8,985 bases of DNA, taken from positions 1 to 8,985 of the forward strand of contig JBFHKL010000174.1 in the NCBI GenBank assembly GCA_041595375.1, written 5' to 3'. Below are positions 1 through 5,609 of this stretch, in pieces; positions within the stretch are counted from its first letter, which is position 1, and each line of letters starts with the position of its first letter. Made by a program: the position numbers and the translations under genes. Under the pieces are notes generated by a model. The model had not been told where the DNA came from. It did no database searches and saw only the letters and a program-made list of their open reading frames with translations. This stretch comes from Saccharicrinis sp041595375 (GTDB taxonomy: Bacteria; Bacteroidota; Bacteroidia; Bacteroidales; Marinilabiliaceae).

Positions 1-1437
1 GGAGGCATTGCCACAGTCATGTATAAACCTGATAATTTTAAAAAACATATTGAAGACACCATGATCGCTGGTGATTACCTTTCGGATCCTAAAGCGGTTG
101 AGATGGTAATAGAGAATGGCCCCGAACAAATCAAACAGCTCATTGAATGGGGCACTGAGTTCGATAAGACAAAGGAAGAGCTGTTCGATCTGCATAAAGA
201 AGGCGGGCATAGTGAGTTCAGAATATTACATCATCTGGACAATACGGGGTTTGAAATACAGCGTGCCCTGTTAGACAAAGCACACAACCACCCCAATATA
301 GAACTAAACGAAAACTACTACGCAGTAGATATTGTCACCCAACACCATTTAGGCGAGATAACCTACCGATGGAGACAGGATGTAGAGTGTTATGGTGCCT
401 ATGTGTTAAATGAGAAAACACAAAAAATAGATACCATACTAGCTAAAATAACCATGATGTCGACCGGTGGTATCGGAAATATCTATCAAACCACCACCAA
501 TCCAACCATCGCTACAGGAGATGGTATTGCCATGGTATACCGGGCAAAAGGAATTATTGAAAACATGGAGTTTGTGCAGTTCCACCCCACTTCTCTCTAC
601 AATCCCAACGAACGTCCTTCATTTTTAATTACCGAGGCTATGCGCGGATACGGAGCATTACTAAGAAGACGCGACGGTCAGCTTTTTATGGATAAATATG
701 ATGAGCGAGGATGCCTGGCTCCACGAGATATAGTGGCCCGAGCCATAGATAATGAATTAAAAAACACCGGTGACGATTACGTATACCTGGATGTGACCCA
801 TAAAGATGGTGAAGAAACAAAAAAACATTATCCTACCATTTATCACAAATGTCTGGAATTAGGGATTGACATCACCAAACAAATGATTCCTGTTGTTCCT
901 GCGGCACATTACCTTTGCGGAGGTATTAAGGTGGATCTTAACGGACGTAGTTCCATACAACAGCTATACGCTGCCGGAGAATGTTCATCCACAGGCCTAC
1001 ACGGCGCCAACAGATTGGCATCCAACTCTCTGTTAGAAGCCATTGTATACGCCGACAAGGCCGCTAAAGATGCAACAGCGAAGATAGCCTCTATTAAACA
1101 TAACTCAAAAATACCAAGCTGGAACGATGAAGGCACCTCTCATAATGAGGAATTGGTTTTGATTACCCAAACCAACAAAGAGGTTGAACAAATCATGAGT
1201 AATTATGTAGGCATCGTGAGATCGAATCTAAGATTAAAAAGAGCCCTCGACCGATTGGAATTGATTTACCGCGAGACAGAAAAATTATTTGACGATTCTA
1301 TTGTGACCAAAGAGCTTTGTGAACTAAGAAATAAAATCAACGTAGGTTATCTGATCATCCGTATGGCCATGAAAAGAAAGGAAAGCAAAGGCTTACACTA
1401 CACACTCGATCACAACCCATTACGAACAAAACTATAA
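1..1437 (+). CDS. nadB: L-aspartate oxidase, 5'-truncated by window edge
   Basis: FAD-dependent oxidation of L-aspartate to iminoaspartate, the first step of de novo NAD synthesis before quinolinate synthase NadA; cytoplasmic. The frame is open from base 1 and begins with the family motif GGIA, so the ATG at 19 is internal. Compared with the E. coli enzyme (540 aa, from memory) about 45-50 residues are missing, including the GxGxxG dinucleotide-binding start; 478 codons are visible. Family landmarks follow in order: EGGHS (199-213, equivalent of E. coli Glu121), TGGIGNIY, TTNPTIATGDGIAM, FHPT (580-591, substrate His), PRDIVARAID (active-site Arg), HYLCGG (His at 907-909), GANRLASNSLLEA (substrate Arg at 1012-1014) and the C-terminal GLHYTLD. 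All these catalytic positions are intact, so the gene looks functional. The three-helix C-terminal domain separates it from succinate dehydrogenase or fumarate reductase flavoproteins. No nadA or nadC lies in the window. Stop TAA at 1435-1437. Confidence 0.95.
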   Translation, partial: GGIATVMYKPDNFKKHIEDTMIAGDYLSDPKAVEMVIENGPEQIKQLIEWGTEFDKTKEELFDLHKEGGHSEFRILHHLDNTGFEIQRALLDKAHNHPNIELNENYYAVDIVTQHHLGEITYRWRQDVECYGAYVLNEKTQKIDTILAKITMMSTGGIGNIYQTTTNPTIATGDGIAMVYRAKGIIENMEFVQFHPTSLYNPNERPSFLITEAMRGYGALLRRRDGQLFMDKYDERGCLAPRDIVARAIDNELKNTGDDYVYLDVTHKDGEETKKHYPTIYHKCLELGIDITKQMIPVVPAAHYLCGGIKVDLNGRSSIQQLYAAGECSSTGLHGANRLASNSLLEAIVYADKAAKDATAKIASIKHNSKIPSWNDEGTSHNEELVLITQTNKEVEQIMSNYVGIVRSNLRLKRALDRLELIYRETEKLFDDSIVTKELCELRNKINVGYLIIRMAMKRKESKGLHYTLDHNPLRTKL

Positions 1438-1458
1438 ACACATTCATTTCTTTACAGA

Positions 1459-2724
1459 TTGAAAATTGTTATCGTCAATAAATCGGCTACAGGAGGTGGC
1501 GCAGCAGTGGCAGCAACAAGACTGTACACTGCCCTATCTTTTGCAGGTGCAAATGTAAATATGCTTGTAGAAGCACCTGTCTCGGAAAAAAAACCTATCA
1601 ATAGCTTATCTCAAGGGAGAATATCCCGTATAAAAGCTCTGTCGCGATTTATAAAGGAACGTCTATACTTTTTACCTTTTGAAAAAAACAAAGCAATAAG
1701 ATATGCCTTTTCGCCGGCTTTTTCGGGTGTCAATATCAGCACGCATCCCTTAATACAAGAAGCCGACATTATTCATCTGCACTGGGTTAACCAAGGCTTT
1801 TTATCCTTGAAAAACCTCCACCAGCTATTTCAGCTCAATAAACCGGTGATATGGACCATGCACGATATGTGGCCTTTTACGGGAGGATGTCACTATGCAG
1901 GAGATTGTAATCATTACATAAACCAATGTGGACAGTGTGCCTTTGTTAAACGATCGCATGATAAAGATCTCTCTTTTCGCATACATCAAAAAAAATATGC
2001 CATCTGGAACAAGGCCAATATTTATCCGGTATCTTGTAGCCAATGGCTGGGCGATTTAGCCAAACAAAGTAGTTTGCTGAAAAACAAGGTCATTAACTCC
2101 ATCCCCAACCCCATTGAAACCGACTTGTTTGCCCCTGAAAACCAGAAACAGTGCCGCAAAGAGCTGGGTTTACCATTGCATAAGAAATTACTATTATTTG
2201 GTGCAGCTAAAGTGACCGATCCCAGAAAGGGTGCCAACTATTTTATGGAGGCCATACACATTCTAAACGAAAAATATCCTGAACTTAAAAATCAGGTGGA
2301 GCTGGTTATTTTTGGAAAAGCCACAGAAGAAGAACTACAAAACTTTCCCCTGACCACTCATCCAATGAACTTTATATCCAGTGCTCAACAAATGGTGAAA
2401 CTATACAACGCCGCCGACGCATTTGTACTCCCCTCTCTCGAGGACAATCTGCCCAATACGGTCATGGAAGCATTATCCTGCGGGGTACCCGTTGTCAGTT
2501 TTAATGTAGGTGGAGTGCCCGAAATGGTTCAACACAAAAAAAATGGCTATCTGGCAACAGTTAAAAACAGCCATGAACTAGCCAATGGTTTGTACGAGAT
2601 ACTATATCATCCCCAACCGGATATACTGAAAGAAAATGCCCGATCTTTTGTTTTGAAAAATTACTCAAACCATATCATCGCAGAAAAATACATGCAATTA
2701 TATCAAAAGGCACTCAACAAATAG
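1459..2724 (+). CDS. GT4 family glycosyltransferase (DPRKG / WcaC-like group)
   Basis: Predicted GT-B fold retaining glycosyltransferase, 421 aa, probably acting at the cytoplasmic face on a surface or exported polysaccharide; donor and acceptor cannot be read from sequence. The start is a TTG: the protein begins MKIVIVNKSATGGGAAVAA, the usual N-terminus of this group, and no ATG lies between it and the in-frame nadB stop at 1435. The N-terminal Rossmann half carries the glycine-rich loop (12-14), HLHWVN (106-111) and HDMWPFTGGC (135-144). A four-cysteine insert follows (C144, C150, C157, C160). The C-terminal half has DPRKG (254-258, donor phosphate contact) and the GT4 signature EDNLPNTVMEA, where D329 and E337 give the x7 spacing. 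No signal peptide or membrane segment. Starts 21 bases after nadB and is probably co-transcribed with it. Family assignment is firm; the colanic-acid WcaC resemblance is from memory and does not fix a role. Confidence 0.88.
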   Translation: MKIVIVNKSATGGGAAVAATRLYTALSFAGANVNMLVEAPVSEKKPINSLSQGRISRIKALSRFIKERLYFLPFEKNKAIRYAFSPAFSGVNISTHPLIQEADIIHLHWVNQGFLSLKNLHQLFQLNKPVIWTMHDMWPFTGGCHYAGDCNHYINQCGQCAFVKRSHDKDLSFRIHQKKYAIWNKANIYPVSCSQWLGDLAKQSSLLKNKVINSIPNPIETDLFAPENQKQCRKELGLPLHKKLLLFGAAKVTDPRKGANYFMEAIHILNEKYPELKNQVELVIFGKATEEELQNFPLTTHPMNFISSAQQMVKLYNAADAFVLPSLEDNLPNTVMEALSCGVPVVSFNVGGVPEMVQHKKNGYLATVKNSHELANGLYEILYHPQPDILKENARSFVLKNYSNHIIAEKYMQLYQKALNK

Positions 2725-2814
2725 TATTGGCCGAATCTGAGAACACAAGCCCCTAAACAGCTGTCACGCATACTGATTTTCGGGATTTACATATCGGCAA
2801 AAGAGAAAACAATC

Positions 2815-3564
2815 ATGCACAAAAAACCAAAAATATCGATTATAACCGTTGTCTTTAATGGCGAATCTACTCTTGAATCTACCATTAAAAGTATTGCCTG
2901 CCAAACGTACAGCAATATAGAATACATTATTGTAGATGGGCAGTCGACCGATGGCACGCTAAAGATTATTCAGCAATACGAATCAGCTATCAGCAAATGG
3001 ATTAGCGAGCCCGACAAAGGAATATACGATGCCATGAACAAAGGAATAAAGCTGGCAAGTGGCGATTATATATGGTTTATGAATTCAGGTGATAAAATAG
3101 CCGACAGCAACACCCTTGAACAGGTGATGAAGAGTGCTACCGACTCTGATGTGTACTATGGAGAAACCCTAATGATTGATGACCAGGGCAGGCAGATAGG
3201 CAACCGAAGATTAAGCACTCCGGAAAAACTTAGCTGGAAAAGCTTTAAACAGGGTATGCTGGTGAGTCATCAATCGTTTATTGTGCGTAAAAAAATAGTC
3301 TGCCTTTACAATCTCAAATACCGTTTCTCGGCCGACTTTGAATGGTGCTTATTAGCCTTAAAAAAGGCTTCTGTTGTTACCAATACGCATTTAATTTTAT
3401 CTCATTTTCTAGACGGAGGGATCACCAAACAAAATATTGTACCCGGACTAAAAGAGCGTTTTAAAATTATGACCGAACAATATGGCCTGCCTTCTACCTT
3501 ATTTCACCATATTTTTATAGGCATAAAATTCATTGTTTTTTTAATCAGACACAAAAGATTTTAA
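2815..3564 (+). CDS. GT2 family glycosyltransferase (WcaE/WfgS-like)
   Basis: GT-A fold inverting glycosyltransferase, 249 aa, likely adding one sugar to a lipid-linked or surface polysaccharide on the cytoplasmic side. The N-terminus KISIITVVFNGESTLESTI is the classic GT2 nucleotide-binding start. It is followed by VDGQSTDGT (40-48, uracil and ribose contacts), EPDKGIYDAMNKGI (65-78), and WFMNSGD (87-93) in place of a canonical DxD, as is usual for the WfgS-like subgroup. Later come SHQSF (151-155), SADFEW (172-177, candidate catalytic acid region) and FLDGGIT (198-204). The last 20 residues are hydrophobic and basic (HHIFIGIKFIVFLI), suggesting peripheral membrane association; there is no clear transmembrane anchor. 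Separated from the GT4 gene by 90 bases with no hairpin-plus-T-run, so read-through transcription is likely. ATG start, TAA stop. No Shine-Dalgarno sequence. Substrate unknown. Confidence 0.88.
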   Translation: MHKKPKISIITVVFNGESTLESTIKSIACQTYSNIEYIIVDGQSTDGTLKIIQQYESAISKWISEPDKGIYDAMNKGIKLASGDYIWFMNSGDKIADSNTLEQVMKSATDSDVYYGETLMIDDQGRQIGNRRLSTPEKLSWKSFKQGMLVSHQSFIVRKKIVCLYNLKYRFSADFEWCLLALKKASVVTNTHLILSHFLDGGITKQNIVPGLKERFKIMTEQYGLPSTLFHHIFIGIKFIVFLIRHKRF

Positions 3565-3607
3565 CAGCCGCACGAAGGATTTATTTTTCATTGTCGTCTA
3601 TAGTGAT

Positions 3608-3648
3608 GTAACTAAAAAACTAGTACTACCATTTTAACTATGTAGTTA
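3608..3648. promoter_or_regulatory. Palindrome and repeated AACTA words, possible operator
   Basis: TAACTATGTAGTTA at 3635-3648 is a perfect inverted repeat (6-bp arms, 2-bp centre). The word AACTA recurs at 3610-3614, 3618-3622 and 3636-3640, with the inverse TAGTT at 3643-3647, giving four copies in 38 bases upstream of a small exported-protein gene. This arrangement is compatible with a repressor or activator binding region. The DNA is AT-rich, so chance is not excluded, and no regulator or -7 TAnnTTTG box can be tied to it; the nearest is TAGCATTTG at 3647-3655, which has one base too many. Confidence 0.3.
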
Positions 3649-3685
3649 GCATTTGGTACAAAACCCATTACTTAAAAATGACATC

Positions 3686-3757
3686 ATGAAACATCCATGT
3701 AAAAAGTCTTACAAACGTGAAGATGATTGCAATTTGGGTGTTACATATGGCAAATAA
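3686..3757 (+). CDS. Possible 23-aa small protein or leader peptide
   Basis: An ATG-started frame of 23 codons plus TAA lies alone in the 211-base gap between the GT2 gene and the Spy-like gene, ending 18 bases before the latter's ATG. The peptide starts MKHPCKKSYKRED, is hydrophilic with net positive charge (five Lys, one Arg against three acidic residues), has cysteines at 5 and 15 and no membrane segment. A frame this short can easily arise by chance, no Shine-Dalgarno sequence is present, and I recognise no family. The frame could also start at TTG 3653. Kept because its position fits an upstream regulatory frame or a missed small gene. Confidence 0.2.
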   Translation: MKHPCKKSYKREDDCNLGVTYGK

Positions 3758-3775
3758 AAATCAAATTATAAGCGT

Positions 3776-4174
3776 ATGAAAAATCTACTTCTAAGCATGA
3801 TTGCTGTATTCACCTTTGCTTTTGCAGCGCAAACAGAGGTTCAGGCTCAACAGCAACAACGTGGATCGATGGATCCTGTTGAAATGAGTAAAAAGCAAAC
3901 CGAAAGAATGAAAGAGAATCTTCAGCTTTCTGAAGATCAGGTAAACAAGGTGAGTAAGATCAACTTGGATTTTGCTCAAAAAAGACAGGAACTAAGAAAA
4001 TCTGCATCAGACGACAGAACAGCTATGCGCGAGCAGATGGAAAAAATCAGAGATGAGCGCAATACCGAACTAAAGCAAGTACTTACTGCTGAACAATACA
4101 AGAAGTTTTTGACCCAGGAAGAAGAAATGAGAAACAACGGAGGGGGTAAAGGCACTAAAAAAATGCAACAATAA
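3776..4174 (+). CDS. Exported Spy/LTxxQ-like helical protein
   Basis: A 132-aa secreted protein. Residues 1-24 form a Sec signal peptide (KN start, hydrophobic core LLLSMIAVFTFAFAA, probable cleavage after VQA-24), with no lipobox cysteine, so the mature protein is expected free in the periplasm. The mature part is highly charged and helical, with LSEDQ (51-55) and LTAEQ (103-107), two LTxxQ-type repeats spaced about 50 residues apart as in Spy/CpxP-related periplasmic proteins. It ends in a Gly/Lys-rich tail (GGGKGTKK). Spy and CpxP are envelope-stress chaperones or sensors in E. coli; an equivalent role here is inference, as such proteins in Bacteroidota are largely uncharacterised and are often filed as hypothetical or DUF4890-like. 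It is preceded by a 211-base gap and followed by a hairpin, so it is probably monocistronic. Confidence 0.75.
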   Translation: MKNLLLSMIAVFTFAFAAQTEVQAQQQQRGSMDPVEMSKKQTERMKENLQLSEDQVNKVSKINLDFAQKRQELRKSASDDRTAMREQMEKIRDERNTELKQVLTAEQYKKFLTQEEEMRNNGGGKGTKKMQQ

Positions 4175-4210
4175 AATTAGTTTGAGTCAATAATTGTTTT
4201 TCTTAATGAT

Positions 4211-4253
4211 TGAGGATGTTTACCAAATACGCCCATTTTTGATAACATCCTCA
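4211..4253 (+). terminator. Candidate terminator hairpin of the Spy-like gene
   Basis: TGAGGATGTT (4211-4220) and AACATCCTCA (4244-4253) are perfectly complementary, a 10-bp stem with a 23-base loop, followed by the T-rich but interrupted stretch TCTTATTTCTTAG. It lies 36 bases after the stop of the plus-strand gene. The long loop and imperfect T-run make it weaker than a canonical intrinsic terminator; it could also act on transcripts from either side. Confidence 0.5.
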
Positions 4254-4290
4254 TCTTATTTCTTAGTTATAAAGTCTCATTCTGGAATAA

Positions 4291-4320
4291 ACAAAAAAGC
4301 CCCGCTATTGCGAGGCTTGA
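4291..4320 (-). terminator. Intrinsic terminator of riboflavin synthase gene
   Basis: On the minus strand the sequence reads AAGCCTCGC, loop AATA, GCGGGGCTT and then TTTT (the T-run overlaps the end of the stem: six Ts at 4293-4298). The 9-bp stem (4297-4305 with 4310-4318) has one position that is a G-U wobble on the minus strand but a C-A mismatch on the plus strand, which points to minus-strand use. It sits about 20 bases past the ribE stop. Confidence 0.85.
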
Positions 4321-4337
4321 ACATGTTATAGTGAAGA

Positions 4338-4940
4338 CTACTTTAATGCCATCATACGACTAATATATTTTCCCAGAATATCGAATTCTACATTGATCGT
4401 GCTTCCTTCTTTAATCTGATGGAAATTGGTAAAATTGTAGGTATAAGGGATAATAGCCACCGAAAAACGATCGTCTTTACTATTCACCACAGTAAGGCTC
4501 ACTCCATTCACAGTCACTGAACCTTTTTCAACAGTCATATATCCCTGAGCTGCTTTTTCTTTATCCATTTCATATTGAAAAGTGAAATACCAGCTTCCAT
4601 CGGCTTCCTTCACCTCAATACATCTGGCAGTCTGATCCACATGCCCCTGCACAATATGACCATCTAAACGACCATTCATAATCATACTTCTCTCCAGATT
4701 TACCTTATCACCCACCTTTAAAGTACCTAAATTTGATTTATCCAGAGTCTCCTGGATAGCTGTTACGGTATATGTTTTGTCCGTCTTTTTAACCACGGTT
4801 AAACAAACACCATTATGCGCAATACTCTGGTCAATTTTTAGTTCATCTACAAAAGAACAGGCCAGAGTGATATGTAAGTTACTTTTATCCTTTTCGAGAG
4901 CCGTAATCACAGCTGCTTCCTCAACTATCCCTGAAAACAT
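4338..4940 (-). CDS. ribE: Riboflavin synthase, alpha subunit
   Basis: Converts two molecules of 6,7-dimethyl-8-ribityllumazine into riboflavin and a pyrimidinedione, the last step of riboflavin synthesis; a cytoplasmic homotrimer (called ribC in E. coli). 200 aa, normal family length (E. coli about 213). The N-terminus MFSGIVEE matches the near-invariant MFTGIIE start and fixes the ATG. Two internally similar barrels are visible: SIAHNGVCLTV (39-49) in the first and KGSVTVNGVSLTV (139-151) in the second. Between them lies GRLDGHIVQGHVD (90-102). Residues matching E. coli active-site positions are S39, C46, K139, S148, T150 and D187 (EFDILGKYI). The gene stands alone, not with other rib genes, and is flanked downstream by a good terminator. 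No FMN riboswitch is visible upstream; expression probably starts from the -7 box at 4979-4986, leaving a leader of roughly 30 bases. Stop TAG. Confidence 0.95.
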   Translation of the reverse strand: MFSGIVEEAAVITALEKDKSNLHITLACSFVDELKIDQSIAHNGVCLTVVKKTDKTYTVTAIQETLDKSNLGTLKVGDKVNLERSMIMNGRLDGHIVQGHVDQTARCIEVKEADGSWYFTFQYEMDKEKAAQGYMTVEKGSVTVNGVSLTVVNSKDDRFSVAIIPYTYNFTNFHQIKEGSTINVEFDILGKYISRMMALK

Positions 4941-4971
4941 ATTTTAGCTTTTAAAATGGTAACAATTAAAT

Positions 4972-4986
4972 TTTTGTACAAAATTA
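4972..4986 (-). promoter_or_regulatory. Candidate -7 box for ribE inside a palindrome
   Basis: On the minus strand, TAATTTTG (4986-4979) is an exact match to the Bacteroidota -7 element TAnnTTTG, placed about 39 bases before the ribE ATG. It overlaps the perfect 12-bp palindrome TTTTGTACAAAA (4972-4983). No convincing TTTG lies at the -33 position; the nearest TTG is 28 bases upstream of the -7 box. Confidence 0.45.
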
Positions 4987-5003
4987 AAAGAAATAACTTA
5001 AAA

Positions 5004-5086
5004 GCAGGGCTGTTCAATAAGAATATAAATTCATTAGCCATTCGAACAGGCTGATTTTTAAAAGACAAAAATAATTCATCCCCTGC
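5004..5086. other. Nested complementary segments in the ribE/osmC gap
   Basis: The unbroken arm GCAGGGCTGTTC (5004-5015) can pair in two pieces: CTGTTC with GAACAG (5044-5049) and GCAGGG with CCCTGC (5081-5086), leaving a 31-base insertion between the two partner segments. Inside, GAAT (5021-5024) and ATTC (5029-5032) can form a small 4-bp hairpin with an ATAA loop. The layout resembles a junctioned leader RNA, but the stems are only 6 bp, and it does not match FMN or any other riboswitch consensus that I know. If transcribed, the plus-strand (osmC leader) reading is more likely, since it lies upstream of the ribE -7 box. Confidence 0.25.
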
Positions 5087-5113
5087 CTTTCCCTTTTGAG
5101 CCGGGATAATTCT

Positions 5114-5135
5114 GCACTTAGTTTTTTTAAAGTGC
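5114..5135 (+). other. Short hairpin in leader of the OsmC-family gene
   Basis: GCACTT (5114-5119) and AAGTGC (5130-5135) form a 6-bp stem around a T-rich 10-base loop, with a seven-T run 16 bases further on (5149-5155) and the OsmC-family ATG 54 bases downstream of the stem. It could be a weak attenuator or a chance fold. No exact TAnnTTTG box was found for the downstream gene in this gap. Confidence 0.2.
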
Positions 5136-5189
5136 CTTACTTAATACATTTTTTTGTTTCTTTGGATATTCAACACTAAAATAAGGGTT

Positions 5190-5597
5190 ATGAGCATAAC
5201 TGTTAAAACAACCTATTTAGGCGATCTCAGAACGGAGAATATTCATTTACAATCTGGTTCAAAGATTATTACTGATGCACCAACAGACAACAGGGGCAAA
5301 GGAGAAGCTTTTTCTCCCACCGATTTATTGGCTACAGCATTGGGTAATTGCATCATGACAATTATGGGTATCAAAGCTATGGATAACCATATCGATATCG
5401 TAGGCACTCAACTTAACATTACCAAAGTAATGGCCAACGACCCTCGCAGAGTGGCCGAGGTGATCATGGCGTTTACTTTTCCTGACAAAGGATATTCAGA
5501 AAAAGAGAAGAAACTAATTGAAAGTGTTGCCGGTACAAGTCCAGTGCCTCTTAGTGTGCATACCAACCTAAAACAAACCATAATATTTAATTGGTAG
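5190..5597 (+). CDS. OsmC-family protein lacking the second cysteine
   Basis: A 135-aa cytoplasmic protein of the OsmC/Ohr fold, a family of thiol-dependent hydroperoxide reductases and relatives. The ATG at 5190 (MSITVKTTYLGDL) is preferred because it gives the usual family N-terminus; a longer frame from TTG 5154 would add twelve residues unlike the family. Landmarks are the strand YLGDLRTE, then PTDNRGKGEAFSPTDLLATALGNC, containing the conserved N-terminal cysteine C54 in the central helix, and VPLSVHTNLKQTIIFNW at the end. In OsmC proteins the second cysteine sits in a CPV motif; here the site reads TSPVPLS, so it is S117 (codon AGT). With one cysteine the classical two-cysteine peroxidase cycle cannot run as described, so a different thiol partner or a non-peroxidase role is possible. 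It is followed after 12 bases by the SDR gene, probably in one transcript. Confidence 0.85.
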   Translation: MSITVKTTYLGDLRTENIHLQSGSKIITDAPTDNRGKGEAFSPTDLLATALGNCIMTIMGIKAMDNHIDIVGTQLNITKVMANDPRRVAEVIMAFTFPDKGYSEKEKKLIESVAGTSPVPLSVHTNLKQTIIFNW

Positions 5598-5609
5598 AAG
5601 AAAAACTGT

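Noticed and set aside
909..1136. Minus-strand reading frame inside nadB
   Set aside because: It lies opposite the most conserved active-site region of nadB, resembles no family I know and has no promoter; it is a shadow of the real gene. The same applies to opposite-strand frames within the GT4, Spy-like, OsmC, YjbR and LD-carboxypeptidase genes.
2725..2814. Hairpin or promoter between the two glycosyltransferase genes
   Set aside because: Only a 5-bp GCCGA/TCGGC pairing across some 65 bases is found, with no T-run and no TAnnTTTG box; nothing supports a site here.
1459..3564. A capsule or exopolysaccharide biosynthesis locus
   Set aside because: Only two glycosyltransferases are present; there is no polymerase, flippase, exporter, initiating transferase or sugar-nucleotide gene, and the flanks are nadB and a Spy-like gene. 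At most it is the edge of such a locus or an isolated pair.
4941..5189. FMN (RFN) riboswitch upstream of ribE
   Set aside because: The G-rich minus-strand run near 5081-5105 (GGGAAAGGCAGGGG) looked suggestive, but the conserved AGGGT..GAAATTCCC and ACCGGCGGT blocks of the FMN element are absent.
5154..5189. Upstream TTG start adding twelve residues to the OsmC-family protein
   Set aside because: The extra residues (MFLWIFNTKIRV) are unlike the family N-terminus and fall in a T-rich leader; ATG 5190 gives the normal start.
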